From: an uncultured eubacterium 1-6
GTDB taxonomy: Bacteria > Bacillota > Clostridia > Lachnospirales > Lachnospiraceae
NCBI GenBank assembly: GCA_903789595.1
Contig: CAIFEZ010000006.1
Span: 67,509 to 131,508, forward strand
DNA length: 64,000 nucleotides
Direction of reading: 5' to 3'
Numbering within the stretch: the first letter of the stretch is position 1; the number at the start of each line of letters is the position of its first letter. Positions 1 to 7,912 of this stretch are shown here, one piece after another. The position numbers were made by a program, and so were the translations under genes. The notes beneath the pieces are model-generated. The model did no database searches and had not been told where the DNA came from. It saw nothing but the letters and a program-made list of their open reading frames with translations.

Positions 1-20
1 TGTCGTCGCCATAGCATGGC

Positions 21-46
21 CGGGCTAACATGCAAGCATGAGCCCG
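21..46. repeat. Imperfect inverted repeat
   Basis: CGGGCT (21-26) pairs with AGCCCG (41-46), and CATGC (29-33) pairs with GCATG (36-40) around an AA centre, giving an 11-bp stem with a small bulge. No T-run follows, so it is not an obvious rho-independent terminator. Role unknown. Confidence 0.55.
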
Positions 47-108
47 TCCCTGCTTTGGCGACTGGACTTATACAGTATATCCTTCCGGCGTGGTGATTTC
101 AACCGCGG

Positions 109-208
109 GCATGAGCTGCGCAGTGCTCCATCAGCATGAGCTGCACGGTGCTCCATCAGCATGAGCTGCGCAGTGCTCCGTCGCCATAGGCTTTACAGTG
201 CTCCGGAC
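109..208. repeat. 25-bp tandem repeat, about four units
   Basis: Units start at 109, 134, 159 and 184. The first three share GCATGAGCTGC, then two variable bases, then GTGCTCC; the fourth is diverged. The array is non-coding and lies upstream of the promoter at 332. It could be a slippage-prone spacer or a degenerate regulatory array. Confidence 0.7.
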
Positions 209-331
209 TTTCTGCGTGGAGAGGATGGAATCGGTGTGAAACGGCGTAATTTTTTAAAAGAAATGATCGCAAATAGTTGTTTTGCACAATAATTCAGAAT
301 TCAGTTTGTTACTTTCGCACAAGAAAAAACG

Positions 332-360
332 CTTACACCGACATTGGAAAATGTTATACT
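332..360 (+). promoter_or_regulatory. Candidate sigma-A promoter of the surface locus
   Basis: CTTACA (332-337) and TATACT (355-360) are separated by 17 bp. Transcription would start near 367 and give a leader of about 265 nt before the first gene at 634. The -35 box is weak (4 of 6) and the -10 box is good (5 of 6). Confidence 0.45.
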
Positions 361-633
361 GAATACAGTTCTAATCTGAAATCTCTTCTGTTCGAAGGAA
401 TTTATCCCATTATGCGCAGTTAGTTTTTATATTGATCGGAAGTATTCTCCTGTTTTTGGCTGGAGTGACTTCCGTCTTCTGCAAGAAGCCTTCTGCTTCA
501 CAGCATCTGACGTTCTGTCCGATGTATTTCCAAATATCCGCAGATCCCGCAATTGGGATGAAAAGCTGAATAACCGGGGCATTGCCTGTCAGAGAGACTA
601 TCGGTCCGGAATGGCCGGAAAAGGGGGATTGTT

Positions 634-975
634 ATGAATGTTATTGTAAATGGCGTGGAAAATAGATATCAGAGCACGAACCGTGATGGGGATGGGTTTT
701 CCGGCGCGCAATCTTTGAAGGCGCAGCCGCGGTACAGCCGGGCGAGGGATGAGGCATACTGGATCGAGGTATTTGAACAGACGGAGAACTGCATGGAGAA
801 GCTCAGGAGCGAGGTACGGCTGCTCGGACGGATGTCTGCGTCCGGACTCCCGGACGGCGGCTCATACAGCATCTGCATGGAAAAGGAACTGGCAGAGCTT
901 CAGCGGAATATGGTGCGTATGAAGGTCCTGCTCTACGGGATTCTTCAGCATAAGTCTAAGGTCAGCGTGAGATAA
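634..975 (+). CDS. Hypothetical small helical protein
   Basis: A 113-residue hydrophilic protein with no recognised domain, signal peptide or membrane segment. Residues about 40-110 look like two long amphipathic helices. The start at 634 follows a GGGGGA ribosome site. It is the first gene of a run with a WXG100-like protein 22 nt downstream and then a membrane kinase, so a role as a partner or chaperone of the WXG100-like product is possible, but this rests only on position. Confidence 0.55.
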   Translation: MNVIVNGVENRYQSTNRDGDGFSGAQSLKAQPRYSRARDEAYWIEVFEQTENCMEKLRSEVRLLGRMSASGLPDGGSYSICMEKELAELQRNMVRMKVLLYGILQHKSKVSVR

Positions 976-997
976 GTAAAGAAGGCGGGGAAAATAT

Positions 998-1273
998 ATG
1001 AAAATGAGAGAAGAGAAGGAGCAGGCGAAGGAAATGAAGCAGCGTGCCGATGCGGTAAAGGACTGCTCTGCGGAGATGAAACTTCTGGTCAGGGAAATTG
1101 AGGAGATTCTGAGCAGTTCTTCCGAGTACTGGTCAGGAGGAAACGCGGAAATCTGCAGAGAGCACGGAAGAGTATATTCAAGGGAAGCGGCGGAAAATCT
1201 CAGAATGCTAGCGCGGACGGCAGATGAAATCAGCCGGAGCGCGCGTGCGGTGCACATCGAAGCGCGCAGGTGA
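998..1273 (+). CDS. WXG100-like (ESAT-6 family) protein
   Basis: A 91-residue all-helical protein with a central W45-S46-G47 turn flanked by two charged amphipathic helices; this is the size and architecture of WXG100 proteins, which are type VII secretion substrates or partners. The usual C-terminal YxxxD/E secretion motif is not evident. Ribosome site AGAAGGCGGGG precedes ATG 998; ATG 1004 is an alternative start. No EssC-type ATPase is visible in the window, so the secretion assignment is inference. It is co-directional with the 113-residue ORF before it and the kinase after it. Confidence 0.55.
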   Translation: MKMREEKEQAKEMKQRADAVKDCSAEMKLLVREIEEILSSSSEYWSGGNAEICREHGRVYSREAAENLRMLARTADEISRSARAVHIEARR

Positions 1274-1305
1274 CAGAACTGCCGCAGTTGGCGAAGCAGG
1301 CGGCT

Positions 1306-1426
1306 GAACAGGAATCTGGCAGATGGCGTGACGCGCGGCGGATCTGGGAATTGACAAATGGCGGGACGTGTGTGGAACAGAGATCTGGCGAATGGCGTGA
1401 CGCGCATCGGATATTTGACAAATGGC
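1306..1426. repeat. Imperfect direct repeat between WXG100-like gene and kinase gene
   Basis: Two units of roughly 50-57 bp (about 1306-1362 and 1375-1425) share TCTGGC, ATGGCGTGACGCGC and TTGACAAATGGC. A GTG-started 76-codon frame runs through them and overlaps both neighbours, but it lacks a clear ribosome site. They are treated here as repeat DNA rather than a gene. Confidence 0.55.
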
Positions 1427-1457
1427 AGGGCATGCGGCTGACCGGAGGGGTGGAGAA

Positions 1458-3314
1458 ATGTTTATCGGTCAGATTCTGGACGGACGTTATGAGATATTGA
1501 AAGAAATCGGAAGAGGCGGAATGTCCACTGTCTATATGGCAGTTGATGTGCGTCTTCACAAGAGCTGGGCCGTGAAGGAAATCCGGAAGGGGGATTCGAA
1601 AGGCGGGGATTCCGTGACCGTGCATTCGTTCATGGCAGAAGCGGAGATGATGAAAAAGCTGGATCACCCGGCGCTGCCGCGGATCGTGGACATCCTGGAC
1701 GGGCCGGACTCGGTGTGCATTGTGCTCGACTATGTTACCGGTGAGGCGCTTGACCGGCTGCTTCTGCGGGAAAAGCGCTTTCCGGAAAGTCGGGTTATGG
1801 AATGGTTTCTGCAGCTCGCTGAGGTGCTGGAGTATCTGCACACGCAGACGCCGCCGATTATTTACCGGGACATGAAACCGGGGAACATTATACAGACGCC
1901 GGAGGGGCATCTGAAGCTGATCGATTTCGGGATTGCGAGGGAATACAAATACACAAATACCACGGATACCGTCGCACTTGGTACAAACGGCTACGCTGCT
2001 CCCGAACAGTACGGTCATGCGCAGACAGATTCACGTTCCGACATCTATTCTCTGGGAATGACCATCTTTGAACTTCTTACCGGGATTTCTCCCGGAAAAG
2101 ACCCCTATCAGTACAAATATCATCCTTTACGGAAAATCCGTCCGGAAATAACGGAAAGTACAGAGAAAATACTGAACCGGTGCATCGCGTTTTCGCCGGA
2201 GCAGAGATATCAGAGCTGCAGAGAACTGATCTTCGATCTGAAGCATCCGGAGCGGATGATCTCCGGTGTGAGGAGACAGCAGAAAAGGGTCACAGCCCTG
2301 TTTTTCCTGTCTGCGGCACTCTCCGGAATCTTTTGTACCGGAGGATTTTTATGCAGCATTGCAGCGGACCGGGTGGATGATTTGAATTATGAAAAGAGAG
2401 TGAGTATATCAAAGGCTCTTCCATGTGAAGTGAAAATTGAAAATTATCTTGCGGCGATTCAGATAGACGGAGGTGATGCCCGTGCCTATGAAAAAATGTT
2501 AGAAGCGTATCGTGAGAATGGATTTTTCGGGGAAAAGGAAAGCAGAACCTTTCTGGAGGTCTGGAGTCAGAATCGTGATTTGCTGAAAGAACGGAGTCAG
2601 AGCCGCGATTCAATGAAAACGATGAGAGGACAGAGTCAGAGCCGAAATTTGATAAAGACGCGAGGTCAGAGCCGGGATTTTGTGAATGACAGGAGTCAGA
2701 ACCGTGTTTCTTGGGAAGACGAAATCATATCGAACGATTTCGGTTCGGTCGCATTTCAGGCAGGAATTCTCTATCTGTATCTGTATACGGGAGGCGACGG
2801 ATCCTTCCGCAACAGAGTCCTGAAGGCACAGCCATTTTTTGAGGATGCTGCGGAATCCGGAAACACGGTAATTTCCGGTCAGGCAGAAAATTACCTGTCA
2901 TTCTGCGCCTTCTGCATCCGCTTTGCCTTTGACAGTACCAGCGTGCTGGAGCCATCGAACGAGGATTACCGGGAGCTTTTGGAAGCAATAGACAGCAGCA
3001 TCCGGGAGATGGACAGCTATCGGGGCGGAGATTCTGCCTACGTCAGGCTGACGATGTACGAGGAATTCGGAAATCTGATCAACGCTTACCGGAAGGGAAT
3101 GGCATCGACCGGCATCGAAAAAGAACGGGCAGCCAGTGTTCTCGATGAACTGACCGAGGAGGTCCGCGCACTGCCGGTGACACAGGAGAAGTCTGTTCAG
3201 ATGCAGGAAAAGCTGCTGATCCGGTTTGCGGAATTCCGCAGCAATATCGAACGCACGTGGAAAAATACACAGCAGAGAAAGGAAGCCGACAGGAAAAAGA
3301 ATGAGAGATCGTGA
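1458..3314 (+). CDS. Membrane Ser/Thr protein kinase (PknB/Hanks type)
   Basis: The 619-residue product has an N-terminal kinase domain (about 1-270) with a GRGGMS glycine loop, ATP lysine K40 (AVKEI), catalytic loop YRDMKPGN with D138 (Tyr replaces the usual His of HRD), and DFG at D156. One membrane segment follows at about 277-302, then an outer region of about 315 residues with no PASTA domain. Residues about 371-420 hold an SQSRD/SQNRD repeat, probably disordered. Start 1458 is preceded by GGAGGGGTGGAG. It probably phosphorylates Thr/Ser on locus partners or division/wall proteins; the ligand of the outer domain is unknown. Confidence 0.85.
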   Translation: MFIGQILDGRYEILKEIGRGGMSTVYMAVDVRLHKSWAVKEIRKGDSKGGDSVTVHSFMAEAEMMKKLDHPALPRIVDILDGPDSVCIVLDYVTGEALDRLLLREKRFPESRVMEWFLQLAEVLEYLHTQTPPIIYRDMKPGNIIQTPEGHLKLIDFGIAREYKYTNTTDTVALGTNGYAAPEQYGHAQTDSRSDIYSLGMTIFELLTGISPGKDPYQYKYHPLRKIRPEITESTEKILNRCIAFSPEQRYQSCRELIFDLKHPERMISGVRRQQKRVTALFFLSAALSGIFCTGGFLCSIAADRVDDLNYEKRVSISKALPCEVKIENYLAAIQIDGGDARAYEKMLEAYRENGFFGEKESRTFLEVWSQNRDLLKERSQSRDSMKTMRGQSQSRNLIKTRGQSRDFVNDRSQNRVSWEDEIISNDFGSVAFQAGILYLYLYTGGDGSFRNRVLKAQPFFEDAAESGNTVISGQAENYLSFCAFCIRFAFDSTSVLEPSNEDYRELLEAIDSSIREMDSYRGGDSAYVRLTMYEEFGNLINAYRKGMASTGIEKERAASVLDELTEEVRALPVTQEKSVQMQEKLLIRFAEFRSNIERTWKNTQQRKEADRKKNERS

Positions 3315-3402
3315 ACCCGCAAACGATTTGCGGCTTCTCGTACAACAAAGTTGAGATCAAATCTGTAAAATGTGTTTCATCTTATTTGGGAGGGCGATAT
3401 TT

Positions 3403-3954
3403 ATGCCGGATTCACAGCAGCTGTATCGCGTGGCAGAGATCCTGTTTCTTCTTTCCGGATGTTTTGTTCTTCTCTCCGTTCTTCTCTGGATCCGGTTTCG
3501 GATATGGATGCAGATCCGGACGGACAACGAAGAAGCAATGATAATGAAAAAAAAGAAGCAGAAGAAATCCATCCATAGCTTTCATAAGAAAAATGAGATG
3601 AACGCGGAGGCAGAAACGGCGGAGCTCGTCAGCAGTGAGAAAAAAGATAAATCGGCCGCGGCAGAGGCGGCCTGTTCTGAAGAAAGAAGCGAGACAGAGA
3701 CGGAAGAACTGATCAGTTTTGCGGAGGGATGCGAGACAGAGACGGAAGAACTGATCAGTTTTGCGGAGGGATGCGAGACAGAGACGGAAGAATTGATCAG
3801 CCTTGTTGAGAAAGGTGAGACGACAATGAAAGAAATGGCCGGCGGTAACAGAAAGGAAGGTGCGGGTTCAAAAAGGCATTTCGGGTGCAGGAAGGAAGAG
3901 AAAGCGGAAACCGCGGAAGTATCCGGAAACAGAGGAGGAGCTGGGATATTATGA
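3403..3954 (+). CDS. Small membrane-anchored acidic repeat protein
   Basis: About 183 residues. One membrane segment lies near residues 8-30, followed by a lysine-rich stretch (KKKKQKK) and then a Glu-rich tail with three copies of ETETEELISFAEG. A start at 3403 is preferred over ATG 3370 because GGGAGGG lies at the right distance before it. The stop overlaps the start of the next gene by 4 bp, implying coupled translation. The function is unknown; the long acidic cytoplasmic-looking tail suggests a scaffold or a kinase substrate. Confidence 0.6.
   Translation: MPDSQQLYRVAEILFLLSGCFVLLSVLLWIRFRIWMQIRTDNEEAMIMKKKKQKKSIHSFHKKNEMNAEAETAELVSSEKKDKSAAAEAACSEERSETETEELISFAEGCETETEELISFAEGCETETEELISLVEKGETTMKEMAGGNRKEGAGSKRHFGCRKEEKAETAEVSGNRGGAGIL
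3691..3800. repeat. 42-bp in-frame tandem repeat
   Basis: Units start at 3691, 3733 and 3775 (the last is partial). The first two are nearly identical, so the array is young or maintained by slippage. Each unit encodes 14 residues, and the reading frame is kept because 42 is divisible by 3. Confidence 0.85.
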
Positions 3955-6353
3955 AAAGAAAAATCGTATTGGCGCTGTTAGTCGGAAGCGTTGTTCTGAA
4001 TGGATCGGGGCTGGAGACGAATCCTGAGGGAAATACAAATGCGGCGCCTGCTCATGCAGATAGTAATGAACAGGAAAATTTCTGTGTGGAAGAAGATGAA
4101 GAACTGGAGAATGGTTCTAAGATCGTGGCTGCCTCAGAAAGTCCGGGGATACCGGAATCACCGGAGAAACCGTGCCGGGAGAATTCATCGGAAGAGAAGG
4201 CAGAACCGGGACAGGAGAATAAATCGGAAGAGAAGGCAGAACCGGATCAGGAGAAAGCGGCGGAAGAAGAGACCGGACCGAAGCAGAAAAGCTCGCCGGA
4301 CGCAGAAAAGGATATTGAAGAGAATCAGGAGAACTCTTCGGAAGCAGAGAAAACGGAATCAGAGCTATCGCCGGAAACGACGGAGAAACCGGGTGCGAAC
4401 AGCACGGCAGAAGCAGGAGAAAAGCCGAATATAAAGAGCGTGTCAGAAGCAGGAGAAGAGCAGGATATAAAGAACGCGTCAGAAGGAGCGGAAGGCCATG
4501 GCCTTGAGAGTTCGTCAGAAGCGGAGGAAGCGCCGGAACGAAAGAAGGCTTCAGAGGAGAAGGCAGAATCGGAATGGCAGAGTTCTTTATCAGAAGAGGG
4601 AAAATCGGAATCGGGGTCTTTGTCAGAAACGCAGAACAGCTCAGAAGGAAAAAAGGATGCAGAATCGCATCACACGCAGGGTGAGGCCAAAATCAATAAT
4701 GAAGATGATAGTTCAGATGAAAAGGAATATAGCATTGACGTCTCGAAAGAATATTCGAGTCTGACTGATGCGACAGCGGATCACAGAGAAGGCAAGTCTG
4801 TTGAAGGGAAGAATCCCGTGCGGGAAGACGCGGCGTCTGGGAAGGCGGAACAAAAGGAAGGACAGAAAACCGAAGGACAGAAAACCGAAGCACAGAAAAC
4901 TGCAGAGCAGAAGACTGGCGACCAGAGTGTAAAAGAGCAGAAGATTACAGATCGGACGACTGAGGAGAAAGGCGGCGGCCAGAGTACCGAGACGCTGAAA
5001 GCAGCAGAAGAGAGCACCAGGATGCAAAAAGCAGCAGAAGAGAGCACCAGGATGCAAAAAGCAGCAGAAGAGAGTATCGAGATTCAAAAAGCTGCAGAAC
5101 AGATTGCGGTGGAACAGAAAACGGCAGAACAGAGCGATCAGGAGCAGCAGCTCAGAAAAACCGAGAAGCTGGAAAATATGTTGAATTCCGCTGAGCTTGA
5201 GGTAAAAGGAAAGAACGCTTCTTCCGAATCAGAGAAAGAAAATCTGGTGATAAAGCTGGCAGGTGAAAAGCCTGCGAGGATCAAGGTGCGATTGATTCGG
5301 GAAACTATCGAAGGGACAGATGCTCCGGCCAACGAGAAGACTTCCGGTCAGATCCTCCTGAGCAGAGATATTATATCTGCGGGAACAGCTATAAAAGAGA
5401 AGGCAGCAGCGGTTCCGGGCGAAAATTCCTGGGAAGTCGCTGTGCTGACAGATGAGGATGCGGATCGGATCTTCCGGGAAATTCCGGACAATGACGGCTG
5501 TTACCGGATCTCGGTGACATGTGAGGATGATGACGGGAACCAGGCCACCCGTGATATCCCGTTTAAAGTAAACCGGTTCGGCTCGGTTTATGTCTATAAT
5601 CAGGGATGCAGACTGCTGCAGGATGCCTATGTGCAGAAGGTTGCAGAGGATCTGATCATTTCGGAATATAATCCGGACAGGCTCCTTTCGAAGTCTCTGA
5701 AGGTTGAGATCACGCGGGACGGAGAACCGCTTGAGGGTGTACAGTTCAGGATCAGGAAACAGCTGACGGATAATGGAGATAACGGGAATCAGAAATTGCG
5801 GGGATGGTATCGCTATGATTACATCATCAGTAAGGACAATTTCGCGAAAGACGGAATCTATCAGGTGTCTGTCTCATCTGCAGACGAGGCCGGCAATGAA
5901 CCGAACAGCATGGACTATTATGAAAAGCCGATTCTGTTCCGGGTGGATTCTACAAAACCTGAGATGGAAGTGATGCAGGGAAATGATTCGAGGATGATGA
6001 CATCATCGGGTTCTTCCTTTTACTATCAGGCATTTGACGCGATCAGGCTGAAGAAGATAAGAGTCCTGATGGACGGAAATATATATAAGGAAATCACCGA
6101 TATACCGGAGGTGACAAAGTTCCGGGGTACCGTAAGGATGGCTGATGCAAAGCCCCATGTCCTTCAGGTTGAACTTACAGATATGGCGGGAAATATTTAT
6201 CAATCAGAGCCCTGCCGGATGAACGGCCGGTCCGTTCTGGTCAGAACTGTGGCAGGGACTGCGGGATTGGTATCGGCAGGGTTGGCCGGACTGTATGTAT
6301 GGTTCAGAAGAAGATGGAAGGGTATCTCACGGCGGAAACGCGAATCCCGGTAG
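3951..6353 (+). CDS. Surface protein: signal peptide, low-complexity stalk, Ig-like region, C-terminal anchor
   Basis: 800 residues from ATG 3951 (ribosome site GAGGAGG). Residues 1-35 are a signal peptide. About 40-400 is a Glu/Ser/Lys/Gln-rich stalk with short repeats such as AAEESTRMQK. About 430-760 contains two or more beta-rich Ig-like segments ending in ADEAGNEP and DMAGN motifs. The C-terminus has one membrane segment (VLVRTVAGTAGLVSAGLAG) and a basic tail RRRWKG. There is no LPXTG, so anchoring is by the membrane helix. It overlaps the preceding gene by 4 bp and probably acts outside the cell as a stalked adhesin or sensor partner of the kinase. Confidence 0.65.
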   Translation: MKRKIVLALLVGSVVLNGSGLETNPEGNTNAAPAHADSNEQENFCVEEDEELENGSKIVAASESPGIPESPEKPCRENSSEEKAEPGQENKSEEKAEPDQEKAAEEETGPKQKSSPDAEKDIEENQENSSEAEKTESELSPETTEKPGANSTAEAGEKPNIKSVSEAGEEQDIKNASEGAEGHGLESSSEAEEAPERKKASEEKAESEWQSSLSEEGKSESGSLSETQNSSEGKKDAESHHTQGEAKINNEDDSSDEKEYSIDVSKEYSSLTDATADHREGKSVEGKNPVREDAASGKAEQKEGQKTEGQKTEAQKTAEQKTGDQSVKEQKITDRTTEEKGGGQSTETLKAAEESTRMQKAAEESTRMQKAAEESIEIQKAAEQIAVEQKTAEQSDQEQQLRKTEKLENMLNSAELEVKGKNASSESEKENLVIKLAGEKPARIKVRLIRETIEGTDAPANEKTSGQILLSRDIISAGTAIKEKAAAVPGENSWEVAVLTDEDADRIFREIPDNDGCYRISVTCEDDDGNQATRDIPFKVNRFGSVYVYNQGCRLLQDAYVQKVAEDLIISEYNPDRLLSKSLKVEITRDGEPLEGVQFRIRKQLTDNGDNGNQKLRGWYRYDYIISKDNFAKDGIYQVSVSSADEAGNEPNSMDYYEKPILFRVDSTKPEMEVMQGNDSRMMTSSGSSFYYQAFDAIRLKKIRVLMDGNIYKEITDIPEVTKFRGTVRMADAKPHVLQVELTDMAGNIYQSEPCRMNGRSVLVRTVAGTAGLVSAGLAGLYVWFRRRWKGISRRKRESR

Positions 6354-6476
6354 CGATGCGGGAGCACGAAACACGGGGTAGTGTGCATCTTATGTACGTG
6401 GCGCGTATTTTAGGCACGGATGTTTACAGGAAACGTGCAGAGCCGGGAAAACGTATAAGCAGAAGACATATACGAA

Positions 6477-6520
6477 GGGGATGGCAGAGCAATATTTTAC
6501 TCTGCCATCCCCTGTCTTGT
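6477..6520 (+). terminator. Rho-independent terminator of the surface locus
   Basis: A perfect 13-bp stem (6477-6489 with 6500-6512), a 10-nt loop and then a modest T-rich stretch. It lies 124 nt after the stop of the surface protein. Confidence 0.8.
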
Positions 6521-6525
6521 CCCGG

Positions 6526-6554
6526 TTGACAACGGGATCGAAAGGGGTTATGAT
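6526..6554 (+). promoter_or_regulatory. Promoter upstream of trxB
   Basis: TTGACA (6526-6531), 17-bp spacer, TATGAT (6549-6554). It predicts a leader of about 235 nt before trxB. A second possible -10 (TATAAT, 6580-6585) lacks a good -35. Confidence 0.65.
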
Positions 6555-6795
6555 GAAATTACAAATAAATTGCACACAATATAATTCAGAGGCGTCACCT
6601 GAACGTTATATGGATTGAAATATGGTACTATTCTTATTCTAATAAGTAGGAAATGATACAACCTATCAGTTTTCATGTTTCGGAAGCGTTGCTCCGGAAT
6701 ATCAGAAGCGGTTACCTGGAAGATCGGAAGCGTTCCCTTGTGATCGGAGAGACTGACTGGATTCCGGAGCATTCGAAGAGACGGAGGTAAGAGCT

Positions 6796-7725
6796 ATGAC
6801 AGAAGACAAGAAGCAGGTCACAACGGATATTGTAATCATCGGCGGCGGCACAGCCGGACTTACGGCTGCGATCTATGCAGTTCGAGCCGGAAAGCAGGTC
6901 ATTGTGCTGGAGGCAAAGGCATACGGCGGGCAGATCGTGAACACGCCGGACATCGAGAACTACCCCGGACTTGCACATATTTCCGGATATGATTTTGCAA
7001 CGGGACTTTATCAGCAGGCCATCGATCTTGGAGCAAGATTCCGCTATGAAAGAGCGCTTGGCATCCGGGAGGATGACGGCGGGAAGATTGTCGAGACCAG
7101 AAAGAGAGAGTATCACTGCAAGGCTGTGATTCTCGCAACCGGTGCGAAAAACCGTTCGCTCGGAATAGACAGAGAAGAGGAACTCACCGGGAAGGGAGTT
7201 TCTTACTGCGCTACCTGCGACGGATCCTTTTTCAAGGGCCAGAACGTCGCTGTGAACGGCGGCGGCAACACAGCGCTCGAAGACGCCTTATATCTGGCGG
7301 ATATCTGCAGCCGGGTCTATCTGATTCACAGAAGAGACCAGTTCCGGGGCGACGCGGCGGACGTAGAGAAGCTGAAGCAGAAGGACAATGTGGAATTTGT
7401 GCTGAACAGCAATGTGACCGGTCTGATCGGAAGCGACAAGCTTACGGCGGTCGAGGTGACGGACAAGATTTCCGGAGAGAAGAGAGAGCTTCCGGTAAGC
7501 GGTCTGTTCGTCGCGATCGGTCAGGTTCCGGACAACCAGGCGTTTGCGGACGAAGTGGACCTTGCTCCGGCGGGCTATATCGAGGCCGGAGAAGACTGCG
7601 CCACAAGAACTCCCGGTATCTTCACCGCGGGAGACTGCCGTACCAAGACGGTCCGTCAGCTGACAACCGCGGCGGCGGACGGAGCGGTGGCTGCACTTGC
7701 TGCGTGCAGGTATATCGGAGCCTGA
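6796..7725 (+). CDS. trxB: Thioredoxin reductase
   Basis: 309 residues, the normal length. This NADPH-dependent flavoenzyme reduces thioredoxin in the cytoplasm. Visible are the FAD dinucleotide motif GGGTAGLTAAIY near residue 16, the redox pair C138-A-T-C141, the NADPH motif GGGNTALEDAL and the C-terminal FAD motif GIFTAGDC. ATG 6796 follows GGAGGTAAG. It is monocistronic, with lon behind its own promoter 190 nt downstream. Confidence 0.95.
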   Translation: MTEDKKQVTTDIVIIGGGTAGLTAAIYAVRAGKQVIVLEAKAYGGQIVNTPDIENYPGLAHISGYDFATGLYQQAIDLGARFRYERALGIREDDGGKIVETRKREYHCKAVILATGAKNRSLGIDREEELTGKGVSYCATCDGSFFKGQNVAVNGGGNTALEDALYLADICSRVYLIHRRDQFRGDAADVEKLKQKDNVEFVLNSNVTGLIGSDKLTAVEVTDKISGEKRELPVSGLFVAIGQVPDNQAFADEVDLAPAGYIEAGEDCATRTPGIFTAGDCRTKTVRQLTTAAADGAVAALAACRYIGA

Positions 7726-7771
7726 ACAAAAGTCTCTTTCCTGTTTTTTGAAATTAAATTGTTTACAATCG

Positions 7772-7799
7772 TTGACATCGCCGGTAATTATGCTATACT
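7772..7799 (+). promoter_or_regulatory. Promoter of lon
   Basis: TTGACA (7772-7777) and TATACT (7794-7799), spacer 16, with a TG extended -10 element. The HrcA operator follows within 9 bp, so repressor bound there would cover the start site. Confidence 0.75.
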
Positions 7800-7807
7800 A
7801 CATATAA

Positions 7808-7834
7808 TTAGCACTCGATATTAATGAGTGCTAA
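7808..7834. promoter_or_regulatory. CIRCE operator (HrcA site)
   Basis: TTAGCACTC, nine bases, GAGTGCTAA: a perfect match to the CIRCE consensus. This implies that lon is repressed by HrcA and induced on heat or protein-folding stress. A 7-bp hairpin just before the lon ribosome site (CAGAGAG with CTCTCTG, about 7869-7888) may add mRNA-level control. Confidence 0.95.
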
Positions 7835-7912
7835 CACACCTGTTACTGACGGGGACAGTTACAGCAGCAGAGAGAACGAGCTCTCTGAAGATTGCAGAAA
7901 AGAGGAACGAGT

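Larger units (their letters stand above)
1..633. other. Gene-free 5' region of the window
   Basis: No convincing coding sequence is seen in the first 633 bases. The stretch holds an inverted repeat (21-46), a 25-bp tandem repeat (109-208), a candidate promoter (332-360) and then about 270 nt that would be a long 5' leader for the gene at 634. A terminator with a T-tract was not recognised. The gene that would lie to the left is outside the window. Confidence 0.6.

Noticed and set aside
1270-1500. GTG-started 76-codon frame overlapping the WXG100-like stop and the kinase start
   Set aside because: No clear ribosome site, made of repeat DNA, and overlaps the well-supported kinase start; kept only as a repeat.
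4713-5087. Repetitive Phe/Leu/Ser frames opposite the surface-protein stalk
   Set aside because: Antisense of the Glu/Lys/Gln repeat region; no ribosome site.
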